This document shows, piece after piece, positions 9,147 to 17,436 of a DNA stretch of 64,000 bases. Origin of the DNA: Caulobacter segnis (GTDB lineage: Bacteria > Pseudomonadota > Alphaproteobacteria > Caulobacterales > Caulobacteraceae); contig NZ_CP082923.1 of assembly GCF_019931575.1 (NCBI RefSeq), forward strand, positions 2,232,001 to 2,296,000, read 5' to 3'. Made by a program: the position numbers and the translations under genes. Numbering within the stretch: the first letter of the stretch is position 1; every line of letters begins with the position of its first letter. A model generated the notes under the pieces. That model was not told the DNA's origin, did not search any database, and was given only the letters and a program-made list of their open reading frames with translations.

Positions 9147-9210
9147 TTTATTTCGTAGGGATTTGTCATCTGCGAGGTCTGTGCTCAACGAATATAAAAT
9201 TCACAACAGG

Positions 9211-9224
9211 ATAGATTTGCTCAT
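9211..9224 (-). promoter_or_regulatory. Candidate sulfur-regulon element, receptor 1 promoter
   Basis: On the minus strand this reads ATGAGCAAATCTAT and lies about 80 bases before the receptor start. The copy at 27633-27646 differs at one base out of 14, and ATTAGCAAATCT occurs at 14953 before the LysR gene. The recurrence suggests a regulator site; which protein binds is inference, the LysR at 14978 being the natural candidate. Confidence 0.4.
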
Positions 9225-9256
9225 ATCGTGAATTCTGAACTTATCTATTTGTGATT

Positions 9257-10246
9257 CTAAGTTTTCTTGAGAAATGGCGTCAGCCGGCCGTCCCAGAGAG
9301 GCTTGACGTCCACCTTGCCGGGAATGACCTTGGCCGCCGCGAAGGCGTCCGCCACCGCCTGTTGCGAGGCGATCGCCGCGTCGCTGATCGGTTCCAGGAT
9401 GTAGGGGGAACTGCGCTCGCGGAATTCCTGCTCGTAATAGGCCTGCTTGACGCCGGTGGCCTCGGTGCGGGCCTGGGCCCAGCGCGCGCCATCGGCGTTG
9501 ATCCAGTCGAACACCTGGCTGTAGCGCTGGACGTAGTCGCCGATGGCCCGCAGCCGCGTCGGGTCGTCCAGGGCGTCCTGGGAGGCGGTGATCAGGTAGT
9601 TGCCCGAGAGGATTCCCTGGGCGTTGGTCAGCACTCGCGCCCCGGCCTCGCGGGCCTGGTAGACGATGACGCCGTAGATGATCCAGGCGTCCAGCGATCC
9701 GCTTTGGAAGGCGGCCAGGCCGTCCTGGGGCGACAGCGCCACGGGCGTGACGTCGGCCCAGGCCAGGCCGGCTTTCTCCAGCAGGCGCAGCAGGATGTAA
9801 TGCGAGGTCGTGGCCTTCACATAGCCGATGCGCTTGCCCTTCAGCTGGGCGAAGTCCTGGACGGGCGACCCCTTGGGCACGAGCACGACCTGGTTGTTCA
9901 CGTCGCCGCGCAGCACGCCGACGATGCGGACAAGGTTGCCCGGATGGCCGGCGACGAAGATCGGTGGGATCTCGCTCATGCCGCCGAAATCCAGCGCCTT
10001 GGCGTTGATCGCCTCGGCGATCAGGTTGCCGCCGGCGAACTGGGTGCGGGCCAGCTTGTACGGCGGTGGCGCGATCCCGGCCTTGTCGAAGAAGCTCTCG
10101 GGATTGCCGCGATAGGTCGCCACCCGCAGGGTCAGGTCCGACAGGTCGCCGGAGGGCGTCTGGGTCTTGGGCGAGCAGGCGGCGAGTCCGGCGATGGACA
10201 GGCCCCCGAGCATCAGGCCCCGGCGGGACAGGGAAAAGTCGGTCAT
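9257..10246 (-). CDS. ABC transporter substrate-binding lipoprotein (SsuA/TauA-like)
   Basis: 329-residue periplasmic binding lipoprotein. The N terminus has a twin-arginine-like SRRGLMLGG and a lipobox LAAC (Cys24). The mature part shows the NitT/TauT-type fold: LRVATYRGNPESFF, ALDFGGMSEIPPIFVAGHPGN, LKGKRIGYVKATTSHYIL and AFQSGSLDAWIIYG. Members bind aliphatic sulfonates, taurine or sulfate esters. I chose the ATG at 10246, which overlaps the aldolase TGA by one base; the open frame continues upstream but only as a shadow of that gene. It closes the minus-strand ABC operon and would feed the permease and ATPase at 14848-13227. Confidence 0.88.
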   Translation of the reverse strand: MTDFSLSRRGLMLGGLSIAGLAACSPKTQTPSGDLSDLTLRVATYRGNPESFFDKAGIAPPPYKLARTQFAGGNLIAEAINAKALDFGGMSEIPPIFVAGHPGNLVRIVGVLRGDVNNQVVLVPKGSPVQDFAQLKGKRIGYVKATTSHYILLRLLEKAGLAWADVTPVALSPQDGLAAFQSGSLDAWIIYGVIVYQAREAGARVLTNAQGILSGNYLITASQDALDDPTRLRAIGDYVQRYSQVFDWINADGARWAQARTEATGVKQAYYEQEFRERSSPYILEPISDAAIASQQAVADAFAAAKVIPGKVDVKPLWDGRLTPFLKKT

Positions 10247-11088
10247 CAGTCGAACAGGTCCGGCTCTTCTTCGGTGACGACGTCCCAATAGGGCTGGAAG
10301 GCCCAGACGCCGCCCGTCTCCGTGCCGACCTGGCCGGCGGTGTGCTTGGCCACCTCGGGTGGCATCGGCTTGGTCGGGCCAGCGGCCTCGGCCAGGAGCT
10401 GGGTCTGGCAGGCGTTCTCGAGCGCGAGATAGCGCCATACCGCCGCCTCGACCGACTGGCCGACGGTCAGGATGCCGTGGTTCTGCAGGATCACCGCCTT
10501 CTTGGGGCCCAGCGCCTTGGCGATCTTCTGGCCCTCGCTGGTGTCGAGCACGACGCCGGAGAACTCCTCGAACAGGGCGTGATCCTCGTAGAAGGCCGCC
10601 GAGTCCTGGGTCAGCGGATCCAGCAGGCGGCCCAGGGCCGACCAGGCCTTGCCGTAGAGGGAGTGCGAATGGGCGGCCGCGACCACGTCGGGGCGCGCCT
10701 CGTGCAGCTGCGAGTGGATGGCGAAGGCGGCGCGGTTCAGGCGGGGCGGGACCTTGGCCGGCGGCTGGACGATCTCGCCGTCATGGCTGACCAGCATCAG
10801 GTCCGAGACCTTGATCCGGCTGAAATGGACGCCGAACGGATTGACCCAGAAGTGGTCGGTCAGCTCGGGATCGCGGGCGGTGATGTGGCCCGCGCCGCCC
10901 ATGTCGAAGCCGTAGCGGCCGAACAGACGATACGAGGCCGCCAGGCGCTGCTTGCGATACAGGCGCTCGGCCTCGACCGTCGGCTGGCGCGGGATCTCGC
11001 GGGTCCCGAATTCGGGCAGGATAGTCTCGATCTTGGCGGGGTGCGGCGCGGCGGACGCGAAGTCCTTCGCCGAGGGGATGGCGGTCAT
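10246..11088 (-). CDS. Class II aldolase/adducin family protein
   Basis: 280-residue cytosolic protein with the class II aldolase fold. The metal-binding histidines lie in AAAHSHSLYGKAWSALG, and LQNHGILTVGQSVEAA is the conserved third-histidine region. Family members cleave or decarboxylate short 2-oxo or hydroxy acids (sugar-phosphate aldolases, oxo-tetronate decarboxylases). It sits between a 2-hydroxyacid dehydrogenase and a sulfonate-type binding protein, so it may process the carbon skeleton of an imported organosulfur compound. That role is inference. The start MTAIPSAKDF is preferred; the longer frame has proline/arginine-rich shadow sequence. Confidence 0.8.
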   Translation of the reverse strand: MTAIPSAKDFASAAPHPAKIETILPEFGTREIPRQPTVEAERLYRKQRLAASYRLFGRYGFDMGGAGHITARDPELTDHFWVNPFGVHFSRIKVSDLMLVSHDGEIVQPPAKVPPRLNRAAFAIHSQLHEARPDVVAAAHSHSLYGKAWSALGRLLDPLTQDSAAFYEDHALFEEFSGVVLDTSEGQKIAKALGPKKAVILQNHGILTVGQSVEAAVWRYLALENACQTQLLAEAAGPTKPMPPEVAKHTAGQVGTETGGVWAFQPYWDVVTEEEPDLFD

Positions 11089-11101
11089 CCGTTGAGGTCC
11101 T

Positions 11102-12052
11102 TCAGTAGCCGCGCGACAGGTCGACGACGCCGGCCAGGGGCGCGCCGGACCGGAAGCGGGCCAGGTTCTCGGCGAACTGGGTCGCCAGGTTGATGCGGGT
11201 GTCGGGCGTGTGCACCGAGGTGTGCGGCGACAGGCGCACCTTGGGGTGGCCATAGAACGGATGGGCGTCCGGCAACGGCTCGGGGAAGGTGACGTCCAGG
11301 CTGGCGCGGCCGACCCGGCCCTCGTCCAGCGCCGCCAGCAGCGCCTCGTCGTCGATCAGGGCGCCGCGAGCGATATTGATCAGGTGCAGGCCAGGCTTGG
11401 CGTGCAGCAAGAGGTCGCGATTGACGATCCGCTCGGTCTGCGGCGTCGCCGGCGCGGCGAGGACCACGTGGTCACTGCGCTCGAACAGGGTCTTGAGGTC
11501 TGCCACCCGCTCGACGCCCGGCACGGGAATGGGGGCGTCAGAGCGACGGACGGCCAGGACGTTGATCCCCAGCGCCTGGGCGCGTGGGGCCAGGGCCTCG
11601 CCGATCGCACCGAAGCCGACCAGGCCCAGGGTCGAGCCGGCGACCAGCTTCAGCTGCTGCGGCGCCCAACGGTGAGCGCTGTCGATCCAGATGTCGGGCA
11701 AGCGCTTGGCCTCGGCCAGGATCGCGGCCAGGGCGAACTCGGCCAGGGCGACGGCCGACGAGCCGCGCGCCGAGGTGACGACGGGCCCCTCGAACAGCCA
11801 GTCCGGATAGAAGTCGATGCCGACCGAGACCAGCTGCACCCAGCGCACGTCGAACGGCCAACCGGGCGGCGGCCGGTCGGGCAGGACGCCGCCGGCTTTC
11901 CGGAACGGCGCGGCGACCAGCACCTTGGCCCGTGGCGGCAGGGGCGTGGTCAGACCCGGCGGAACGGCGACGATGTCGGCGTCGGCGACGTGCTGGGCGA
12001 AGACGCTGTTGAACACCTCGGGCAGTTGGCTGGCGACGACGATGCGGCTCAT
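11102..12052 (-). CDS. D-isomer-specific 2-hydroxyacid dehydrogenase
   Basis: 316-residue NAD(P)-dependent oxidoreductase that interconverts 2-oxo and D-2-hydroxy acids. The Rossmann motif GLVGFGAIGEALAPRA is central; the substrate arginine lies in INIARGALIDD and the catalytic histidine in LSPHTSVHTPDT. The ATG at 12052 overlaps the stop of the upstream acyl-CoA-dehydrogenase-like gene by ATGA. Together with the class II aldolase it forms a small carbon-processing pair inside the ABC operon, pointing to a ligand that carries a hydroxy or oxo acid group in addition to sulfur. The substrate is not readable from sequence. Confidence 0.85.
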   Translation of the reverse strand: MSRIVVASQLPEVFNSVFAQHVADADIVAVPPGLTTPLPPRAKVLVAAPFRKAGGVLPDRPPPGWPFDVRWVQLVSVGIDFYPDWLFEGPVVTSARGSSAVALAEFALAAILAEAKRLPDIWIDSAHRWAPQQLKLVAGSTLGLVGFGAIGEALAPRAQALGINVLAVRRSDAPIPVPGVERVADLKTLFERSDHVVLAAPATPQTERIVNRDLLLHAKPGLHLINIARGALIDDEALLAALDEGRVGRASLDVTFPEPLPDAHPFYGHPKVRLSPHTSVHTPDTRINLATQFAENLARFRSGAPLAGVVDLSRGY

Positions 12053-13230
12053 CTGGCGACCCCCGAAGCAGCCGGGGAGGCGAACGCCGCGCGGCCGGCG
12101 CTGGTCAGCACGACATCGGCCTGGGGCGTGTGGACGCGGCCGCACAGGACGTCGCGGTGGTGGCGCTCCAGCGGATTGAGGCGTGTCAGGCCCGGATTGC
12201 CGGTCAGCTTCAGGGCCTTCTCGACGACGGTAATCGCGTTCTCGGTGACCAGGTGCTTGACCAGGCTGGCCTCGACGCCGTCGACCTCGCCGCGCGCGGC
12301 GGTGTCCAGCAGGACGCGGTTGGACAGCAGCAGGCCGTCGATCTCGCCGACCGCTTCCTGGAAGCGGGGCAGGGTCGAGAGCGTCGCGCCCAGGTTGGCC
12401 GGCTTGCGATTGGCCAGGAACTCGACCAGCCAGTCTCGGGCAGCGCGGGCGACGGCGTCGTAGATGGCCGAGGTCAGCACCGCCGACCAGGCCGCGAAGC
12501 TGGCCGGATAGGGCGGCGGCGCGCCGACGGGCTGCGGGTCCAGGGCGTGGTCCAGCGGGACCAGAACGTCCTCGAACACCACGTCGTGGCTGGCGCTGGC
12601 GCGCAGGCCCAGGTGATCCCAGGTTTCTTCGATCACCACGCCCGGGCTGTCGGCGCGGACCAGCCAGCCGCCGACCAGAGGTTCGGCGTCGTCGCTGCGG
12701 GCCCAGACCACGAACCAGGTCAGGTTGGTCGAGCCCGTCGAGTAGATTTTTCGGCCGCTGATCCGCCAGCCTTCGGGCGTGCGGCGGGCGATGGTCGCCG
12801 GCAGGCCGCCACGGGCGGGCGTGCCGAGGTCTGGTTCGACCCGCAGGGCGTTGATCAGGGCGCCGTGCTCGATCGCCTCGCCGATCACCCGCTGCTTCAG
12901 GTGCTCGGGCCAGCCCGAGCGGCCCTCGACCGAGGCGTGGAACAGGTACTGCATGACCAGGACCAGCGCCGTCGCCGGTTCGCCCCGGGCCACGGCGGAA
13001 ACCACCTTCAGCGCCGTCGGCAGGTCGGCTTCCAGCCCGCCCAAGCGCGCGGGTGCGGTCAAGGCCAACAGGTTCGCCGCGTGCAGGCGACGGAAGTTGT
13101 CGGCCGGAAAGCTGGCCTCGCGATCATGCTGGGCGGCCGTGTCGGCGAACGCTTCTGTCAGGCCCGGCAGGATCGTATCGAGGTCGGGTAATTTCGCCTG
13201 TGCTTCAAAGCGATGCGCCGGCGCGTTCAC
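12049..13230 (-). CDS. Acyl-CoA dehydrogenase-fold monooxygenase (DszC/SfnC-like)
   Basis: 393-residue flavoprotein of the acyl-CoA dehydrogenase superfamily. The order of blocks is the family's: PADNFRRLHAANLLALTAPARLGG, GRKIYSTGSTNLTWFVVWAR, WDHLGLRASASHDVVFEDVLVP, then the C-terminal helical domain with LVTENAITVVEKALKLTGNPGL and the RHHRDVLCGRVHTPQ end. Members encoded beside ssu genes (SfnC, DszC) use FMNH2 to oxidise sulfides, sulfones or related compounds rather than acyl-CoA. The start is a GTG at 13230 overlapping the ATPase stop as GTGA; any earlier start would lie far inside that gene. Confidence 0.82.
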   Translation of the reverse strand: MNAPAHRFEAQAKLPDLDTILPGLTEAFADTAAQHDREASFPADNFRRLHAANLLALTAPARLGGLEADLPTALKVVSAVARGEPATALVLVMQYLFHASVEGRSGWPEHLKQRVIGEAIEHGALINALRVEPDLGTPARGGLPATIARRTPEGWRISGRKIYSTGSTNLTWFVVWARSDDAEPLVGGWLVRADSPGVVIEETWDHLGLRASASHDVVFEDVLVPLDHALDPQPVGAPPPYPASFAAWSAVLTSAIYDAVARAARDWLVEFLANRKPANLGATLSTLPRFQEAVGEIDGLLLSNRVLLDTAARGEVDGVEASLVKHLVTENAITVVEKALKLTGNPGLTRLNPLERHHRDVLCGRVHTPQADVVLTSAGRAAFASPAASGVAR

Positions 13231-14042
13231 AGCACGACCTCGCCGGTCGGGAAGGCCACCAGATGACCTTCGCCGTGCGCCGGGGCGCTCTCGACGCCCA
13301 GGTGGCCCAGCAGGCGGCGACGGATGATCTGGAAGCGGGCGTCCGGGGCGCGGGGGCGCTCCAGATCGATGCGCTCCTCGGCGGCGATGCGACCCTTGTC
13401 CAGCACCAGCACGCGGTCGGCCAGGGCGATGGCCTCGTCGACGTCGTGGGTGACCAGCAGGACGGCGGGAGCGTGCTCGCGCCACAGCGACAGGACCAGC
13501 TCGTGCATCTTCAGGCGGGTCAGGGCGTCCAGCGCCGCGAACGGCTCGTCCAGCAGCAGCAGGCCGGGTTCGCGGACCAGGGCGCGGGCCAGGGCGGTGC
13601 GCTGCGCCTCGCCGCCCGAGAGCGTGCCGGGCCAGGCGTCGAGGCGATGACCCAGGCCCACCTCCTTCAGCGCCGCCTCGGCGCGGATCCGGACGTCGGC
13701 GCCCGAAAGACCCAGCGCGACGTTGCGCCAGACCTTCTTCCACGGCAGCAGCCGGGCGTCCTGGAACACGACCGCGCGAGCATCAGGCGTCTTCACGTCC
13801 TGGCCCGTGGCGGAGTCGAGGCCGGCCAGGGTGCGCAGCAGGGTGGTCTTGCCCGAGCCGCTGGCGCCCAGCAGGGCGACGAACTCGCCCGGCGCGATCG
13901 ACAGGTCCAGGCCGTCGATGACGGTGTTTTCGCCGAAGCGGCGGACGAAGTTCCTGAGCTGTACGGCGGGCTCGGCGGCCTGTTCGACGGAGCGGGATAC
14001 GGCCGGGCGGCGCAGGCGCGGTTGCGGGGTGGCCATGGTCAT
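13227..14042 (-). CDS. ABC transporter ATP-binding protein (SsuB/TauB-like)
   Basis: 271-residue ATPase of a NitT/TauT-type importer. Walker A is GASGSGKTT, the Q-loop is VVFQDARLLPWKKVWRNVALG, the signature is LSGGEAQR, Walker B is LLLLDEPFAALD and the switch histidine is in VTHDVDEA. The VFQ...LLPW form of the Q-loop is typical of sulfonate/taurine/nitrate importers. The start overlaps the permease stop by ATGA (MTMATPQ). It energises the permease encoded just upstream and probably serves the binding protein at 9257, perhaps also the separate one at 20094. Confidence 0.92.
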   Translation of the reverse strand: MTMATPQPRLRRPAVSRSVEQAAEPAVQLRNFVRRFGENTVIDGLDLSIAPGEFVALLGASGSGKTTLLRTLAGLDSATGQDVKTPDARAVVFQDARLLPWKKVWRNVALGLSGADVRIRAEAALKEVGLGHRLDAWPGTLSGGEAQRTALARALVREPGLLLLDEPFAALDALTRLKMHELVLSLWREHAPAVLLVTHDVDEAIALADRVLVLDKGRIAAEERIDLERPRAPDARFQIIRRRLLGHLGVESAPAHGEGHLVAFPTGEVVL

Positions 14043-14848
14043 TGCTCCACGAGGCTGGGGCGCCACGCCAGCGCCTTGCGCTCCAGCGTGCGGACGAGAG
14101 CGTCGGCGCCGAGGCCGAGCAGGGCGTAGACGACCAGGCAGACGACGATGATGTCGGTCCGCATGAAGTCGCGAGCGTTGTTGACCAGGTAGCCGAGGCC
14201 GGCCTGGGCGTTGATCTGTTCGGAGATCACCAGCACCAGCACCGAGACGCCCAGGGCGTAGCGCAGGCCGACGAAGAACGAGGGGAGGGCGCCGGGCAGG
14301 ATCACCTCTCGCACCAGGCTCCAGCCCTTGAGGCCGAAGCTGCGGGCGGCCTCGACCAGGCGGACGTCGACGCCCCGGATGCCGGCGAACAGGTTGAGAT
14401 ACAGCGGGAAGGTCGCCGAGACGGTGATCAGCAGGATCTTCGGCGTCTCGCCGATGCCGAACCAGACGATGAACAGCGGCGTCAGGGCCAGCACCGGGAT
14501 GGTCCGCTTGATCTGCATCAGCGGGTCGACCAGCGTCTCGCCCCAGCGCGACAGGCCAGACACCAGGCCCAGGGTCACCGCCACGACCAAGGCTATGCTC
14601 AAGCCCGCGCCGGCCCGGGCCAGCGAAACCAGCAGGTTCTTGGGCAGCTCGCCCGAGGCGGTCAGGGTCCAGAAGGTCTCCAGCACCGTGGACGGCGCGG
14701 CCAGCACCCGCGGCGGGATCACGCCGGCGCGCGCGCCCAGCTCCCACAAAGCCAGCAACAGGACGGGAGAAAGCCAGCGGGCTCGGGCCAGATCGGGCCA
14801 CCGCCACGGCCTAGCTTCAGAAATTCTGTAGGTCGTCGCCAGAGACAC
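14039..14848 (-). CDS. ABC transporter permease (SsuC/TauC-like)
   Basis: 269-residue inner-membrane permease with about six hydrophobic segments and the binding-protein-dependent transport signature EAARSFGLKGWSLVREVILPGALP that docks the ATPase. LTPLFIVWFGIGETPKILLI is a classic SsuC/TauC segment. I take the GTG at 14848, which has GAGAGAGGAC at proper spacing; the frame is also open to a GTG at 14899 that lacks a ribosome-binding site. It is the first gene of the minus-strand ABC operon and is divergent from the LysR gene over a 129-base intergenic region. Confidence 0.9.
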   Translation of the reverse strand: MSLATTYRISEARPWRWPDLARARWLSPVLLLALWELGARAGVIPPRVLAAPSTVLETFWTLTASGELPKNLLVSLARAGAGLSIALVVAVTLGLVSGLSRWGETLVDPLMQIKRTIPVLALTPLFIVWFGIGETPKILLITVSATFPLYLNLFAGIRGVDVRLVEAARSFGLKGWSLVREVILPGALPSFFVGLRYALGVSVLVLVISEQINAQAGLGYLVNNARDFMRTDIIVVCLVVYALLGLGADALVRTLERKALAWRPSLVEQ

Positions 14849-14952
14849 TGCGGTCCTCTCTCGTCGGAAACCGTTGCGACGCAAGCGCCGCGGGTCCACA
14901 GAGAAGGACGTTGAATTCCTACTTGATCAATAGACTTATCCTCACATAGCTT

Positions 14953-14964
14953 ATTAGCAAATCT
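14953..14964 (+). promoter_or_regulatory. Candidate sulfur-regulon element before LysR gene
   Basis: ATTAGCAAATCT ends 14 bases before the LysR start, in the divergent region shared with the ABC operon. It matches 11 of 12 bases of the element in the receptor promoter at 9211 (minus strand). The overlap with the LysR translation signals would fit autorepression. Confidence 0.35.
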
Positions 14965-14977
14965 CAAGAGGCCGCCG

Positions 14978-15814
14978 ATGGTGACCAACCTGCCGACCGA
15001 ACTGCTGCGGAGCTTCGTGGCGATCGTCGACTCCGGCTCGATGCTGCGCGCGACCGAGCGGGTGTTCGTCACCCAGTCGGCGCTGAGCCTGCAGATGAAG
15101 CGCCTGGAGGAGACGGTGCTGACGCCGCTGTTCCATCGGGAGGGGCGGCGGCTGGTGCTGACGCCCGCCGGCCAGACCCTGCTGCCCCGGGCGCGGGAGA
15201 TCCTGGCCCTGAACGACCGGGCGGTGGTGGCGCTGACGGGCGACGCCCTGGCCGGGCCGGCGCGGGTCGGCGTGGTGCAGGACTTCGCCGAGACCCTGCT
15301 TTCGGGCGTTCTGGCGCGGTTCGCTCAGCTCAATCCCGACACCCAGCTGCAGGTGCGGGTGGCGGGGTCGCCAGAGCTCCTGGGCCTGCTGGAGGCCGAC
15401 CGATTGGACGTGGTGCTGTGCATGGGCGCGGCGGATGACCCCCGCGCCGCCCGCGTGGTGCCGATGGTCTGGCACGGCGAGACGGTGCTGGCCGAGAGCG
15501 ACGTCCTGCCGATCGCCATCCTGGAATCGCCGTGCCGCTTCCGCGACGCCACCCTGGCGGCGCTGGAGCGTGACGGGCGGCCGTTTCGGGTGGCGCTGGA
15601 GACGCCCAGCCTATCGGCGCTGCGCGCGGCGGTGCAGGCGGGCTTGGCGGTGACCTGCCGCACGTCGCTGTTCCTGCCGGACCGCGCGCCCCTGGCCAGC
15701 AACCGCCTGCCGCCGCTGCCGGACGTGGCCTATGTCCAGCGGACCAACGACACGCCTCACGCCTCGATCGCCAAGCTGGCCCAGCTGATCCACGCCGCGG
15801 CGCTGGACCTCTAG
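14978..15814 (+). CDS. LysR family transcriptional regulator
   Basis: 278-residue regulator. The winged helix at the N terminus is clear (LLRSFVAIVDSGSMLRATERVFVTQSALSLQMKRLEE, residues about 9-45), followed by a periplasmic-binding-like co-inducer domain from about residue 95. It is divergent from the ssu-like ABC operon, the usual position for a LysR that senses its substrate or the sulfur state (as CysB/Cbl/SsuR do). The co-inducer is unknown. Its TAG stop shares the palindrome CTAG with the stop of the convergent FAD gene. Confidence 0.88.
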   Translation: MVTNLPTELLRSFVAIVDSGSMLRATERVFVTQSALSLQMKRLEETVLTPLFHREGRRLVLTPAGQTLLPRAREILALNDRAVVALTGDALAGPARVGVVQDFAETLLSGVLARFAQLNPDTQLQVRVAGSPELLGLLEADRLDVVLCMGAADDPRAARVVPMVWHGETVLAESDVLPIAILESPCRFRDATLAALERDGRPFRVALETPSLSALRAAVQAGLAVTCRTSLFLPDRAPLASNRLPPLPDVAYVQRTNDTPHASIAKLAQLIHAAALDL

Positions 15815-17169
15815 GCGCCGACGGCGGCCAAGACGCCTTGCGCCACCCTGACCGTCTGGCCGCGGATGTCCGGCACGGCGGTGATCTCCCACGACGCGCC
15901 GCGCGAGGCCGGGCCGACGGCCAGCAGGGTCGGCGAGGCCTGGCCCGACACGTCGCGCACCCGGCTGTCGTCATCGACATCGAACCCCAGACGCAGCGGA
16001 TCGGGGCGGGCCAGACCCCGGCGGACCAGGTCCTGAATCAGCGGATCGGTCGAGGCCAGCACGTCGCTGGTCGGGCCGGTGCAGTTGATCACCGAGGCGG
16101 CGCGGAAGACATAGCCGCCCTGTTCATTACGGCCGCGCCACCGGCAGAGGGCGAAACCGTCGGGTTGCAACGCCACGCTCCGGATCTTGCCCGCGGCCAG
16201 GGTCAGCTGGCCCGTGGCGCGCATGGCGCCGATGCGGCGGGCGACGAGGGGCGCCAGGCGATGGCGATGGATCTCCCAGAACGGGCGGGCATGGCGCAGG
16301 AAGGCCTGCTTCTCGGCCACGCTCCAGTTGCGCCAAAGCGCCTGGGTCACCGGGCGGGTCGCGTCGATGGCGGTGCGCCAGCCGTATCGCGCCGCCGCCG
16401 CCCGTAGCCAGGCGAACGCCTCCAGCGGGGAGAGGGTCTCGGGCGGCGGCGCGGGCAGGACCAGCGGCGGCGCGCCATCGTGTTCCAGCGGCGCCAGGCC
16501 GCGCCGCGACAAGGCCAGCATCGGCCGGCCGTGCTGGGCGTCGTTCAGCGACAGGGCCACGTCGACCATGGTCAGGCCCGTGCCGATCAGCAACACTGGT
16601 CCCGGGGGCAGGTCGGCCGCGTTCCAGCGCCAGGGATCGGCGACATAGGCTTCGGACGCGGCGAAGGCGGCGCTGATCCCGGGCGGCCGGGCCGGCGGCG
16701 GATTGCCCAACGCCAGCACGACGGCATGGGCGGTGACCGAGCGGCCCATGGCGCATTGCAGCCGCCAGCCGTCGCCGCCCAGCTCCAGCCCGACGACCGC
16801 GTCCGGCGTGACCACCAGGCGTCCGGCCCCGGCGGGGCCCTCGGCGATCTCGGCGACCTGGCCCTGGATGTAGCGCCCATAGTCGGCGCGGGTGGCGAAG
16901 TCGGCCGGGCCCAGGCCGAACTTCTCCCGGCTCAGCCAGCGCACGAAGTGTCCGGGATCGTCCGGCCAGGCGCTCATATTGCCCGCCCGTACGTTCAGGC
17001 GGTGGCCGGGATTGTGGGTGGCGTAGGCCGCGCCGAGCCCGACCGGCGTGCGACGCTCGAACAGGATCACCTTCGCCTGGGCCGACCGGCGCAGGATGTT
17101 GAGGGCCGTCATGACTCCGCTGAACCCCGCGCCGACGACGGCGATGACGGGCGCTGGCTTTGGGGGCAT
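15811..17169 (-). CDS. FAD/NAD(P)-binding protein
   Basis: 452-residue flavoprotein. The N-terminal dinucleotide motif is VIAVVGAGFSGVMTALNILRR, followed by ERRTPVGLGAAYATHNPGHRLNVRAGNMSAWPDD, the pattern of the FAD-NAD(P)-binding family that includes HI0933-like and hydroxyacylglutathione-reductase-like oxidoreductases. A second nucleotide motif, VLLIGTGLTMVDVALSL, lies near residue 205, and a C-terminal FAD contact is VINCTGPTSDVLASTDPL. Such proteins recur in bacterial sulfonate loci, but no reaction has been assigned that I can name. The start is the ATG at 17169. It is a single gene on this strand, flanked by the LysR gene and a receptor. Confidence 0.75.
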   Translation of the reverse strand: MPPKPAPVIAVVGAGFSGVMTALNILRRSAQAKVILFERRTPVGLGAAYATHNPGHRLNVRAGNMSAWPDDPGHFVRWLSREKFGLGPADFATRADYGRYIQGQVAEIAEGPAGAGRLVVTPDAVVGLELGGDGWRLQCAMGRSVTAHAVVLALGNPPPARPPGISAAFAASEAYVADPWRWNAADLPPGPVLLIGTGLTMVDVALSLNDAQHGRPMLALSRRGLAPLEHDGAPPLVLPAPPPETLSPLEAFAWLRAAAARYGWRTAIDATRPVTQALWRNWSVAEKQAFLRHARPFWEIHRHRLAPLVARRIGAMRATGQLTLAAGKIRSVALQPDGFALCRWRGRNEQGGYVFRAASVINCTGPTSDVLASTDPLIQDLVRRGLARPDPLRLGFDVDDDSRVRDVSGQASPTLLAVGPASRGASWEITAVPDIRGQTVRVAQGVLAAVGA

Positions 17170-17436
17170 GGAAAACTCTATGAAATTGATAGGATTTTCT
17201 CGACGATCACTCGCCAACTTGCAAGCCGCCTTGGCGGATATGTGTTCCGCAAATGCCGCTTATTGTGAGGCGCGATATATAAAACTCTGAATTTGTTCAG
17301 AGAAATACTCGGTCGCGGCGAGGCGAACGCGCCGCCATGGTCGCGCCGTTCGATCCAAGCCGCCCCAGGGCCGGGGGCTTCCGACATTCGAGTCCATCAA
17401 ACGACGCCCATCTGCATTGGGCGCGGGGGTAGACCT
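17170..17436. promoter_or_regulatory. Divergent promoter region between FAD gene and receptor 2
   Basis: AT-rich compared with its surroundings. It contains an imperfect inverted repeat (GAAAACTCTAT at 17171-17181 and ATAGGATTTTC at 17189-17199) next to the FAD gene start, and a perfect 7-bp inverted repeat CTCTGAA-TTTG-TTCAGAG at 17285-17302 before the receptor. The second could be an operator or a leader hairpin. GATAGGATTTTCTCG at 17188-17202 loosely resembles the element at 9211. No small gene is apparent. Confidence 0.5.

Noticed and set aside
14923-14930. TTGATCAA palindrome in the LysR/permease intergenic region
   Set aside because: Only 8 bases and not repeated elsewhere in the locus; insufficient to call an operator.
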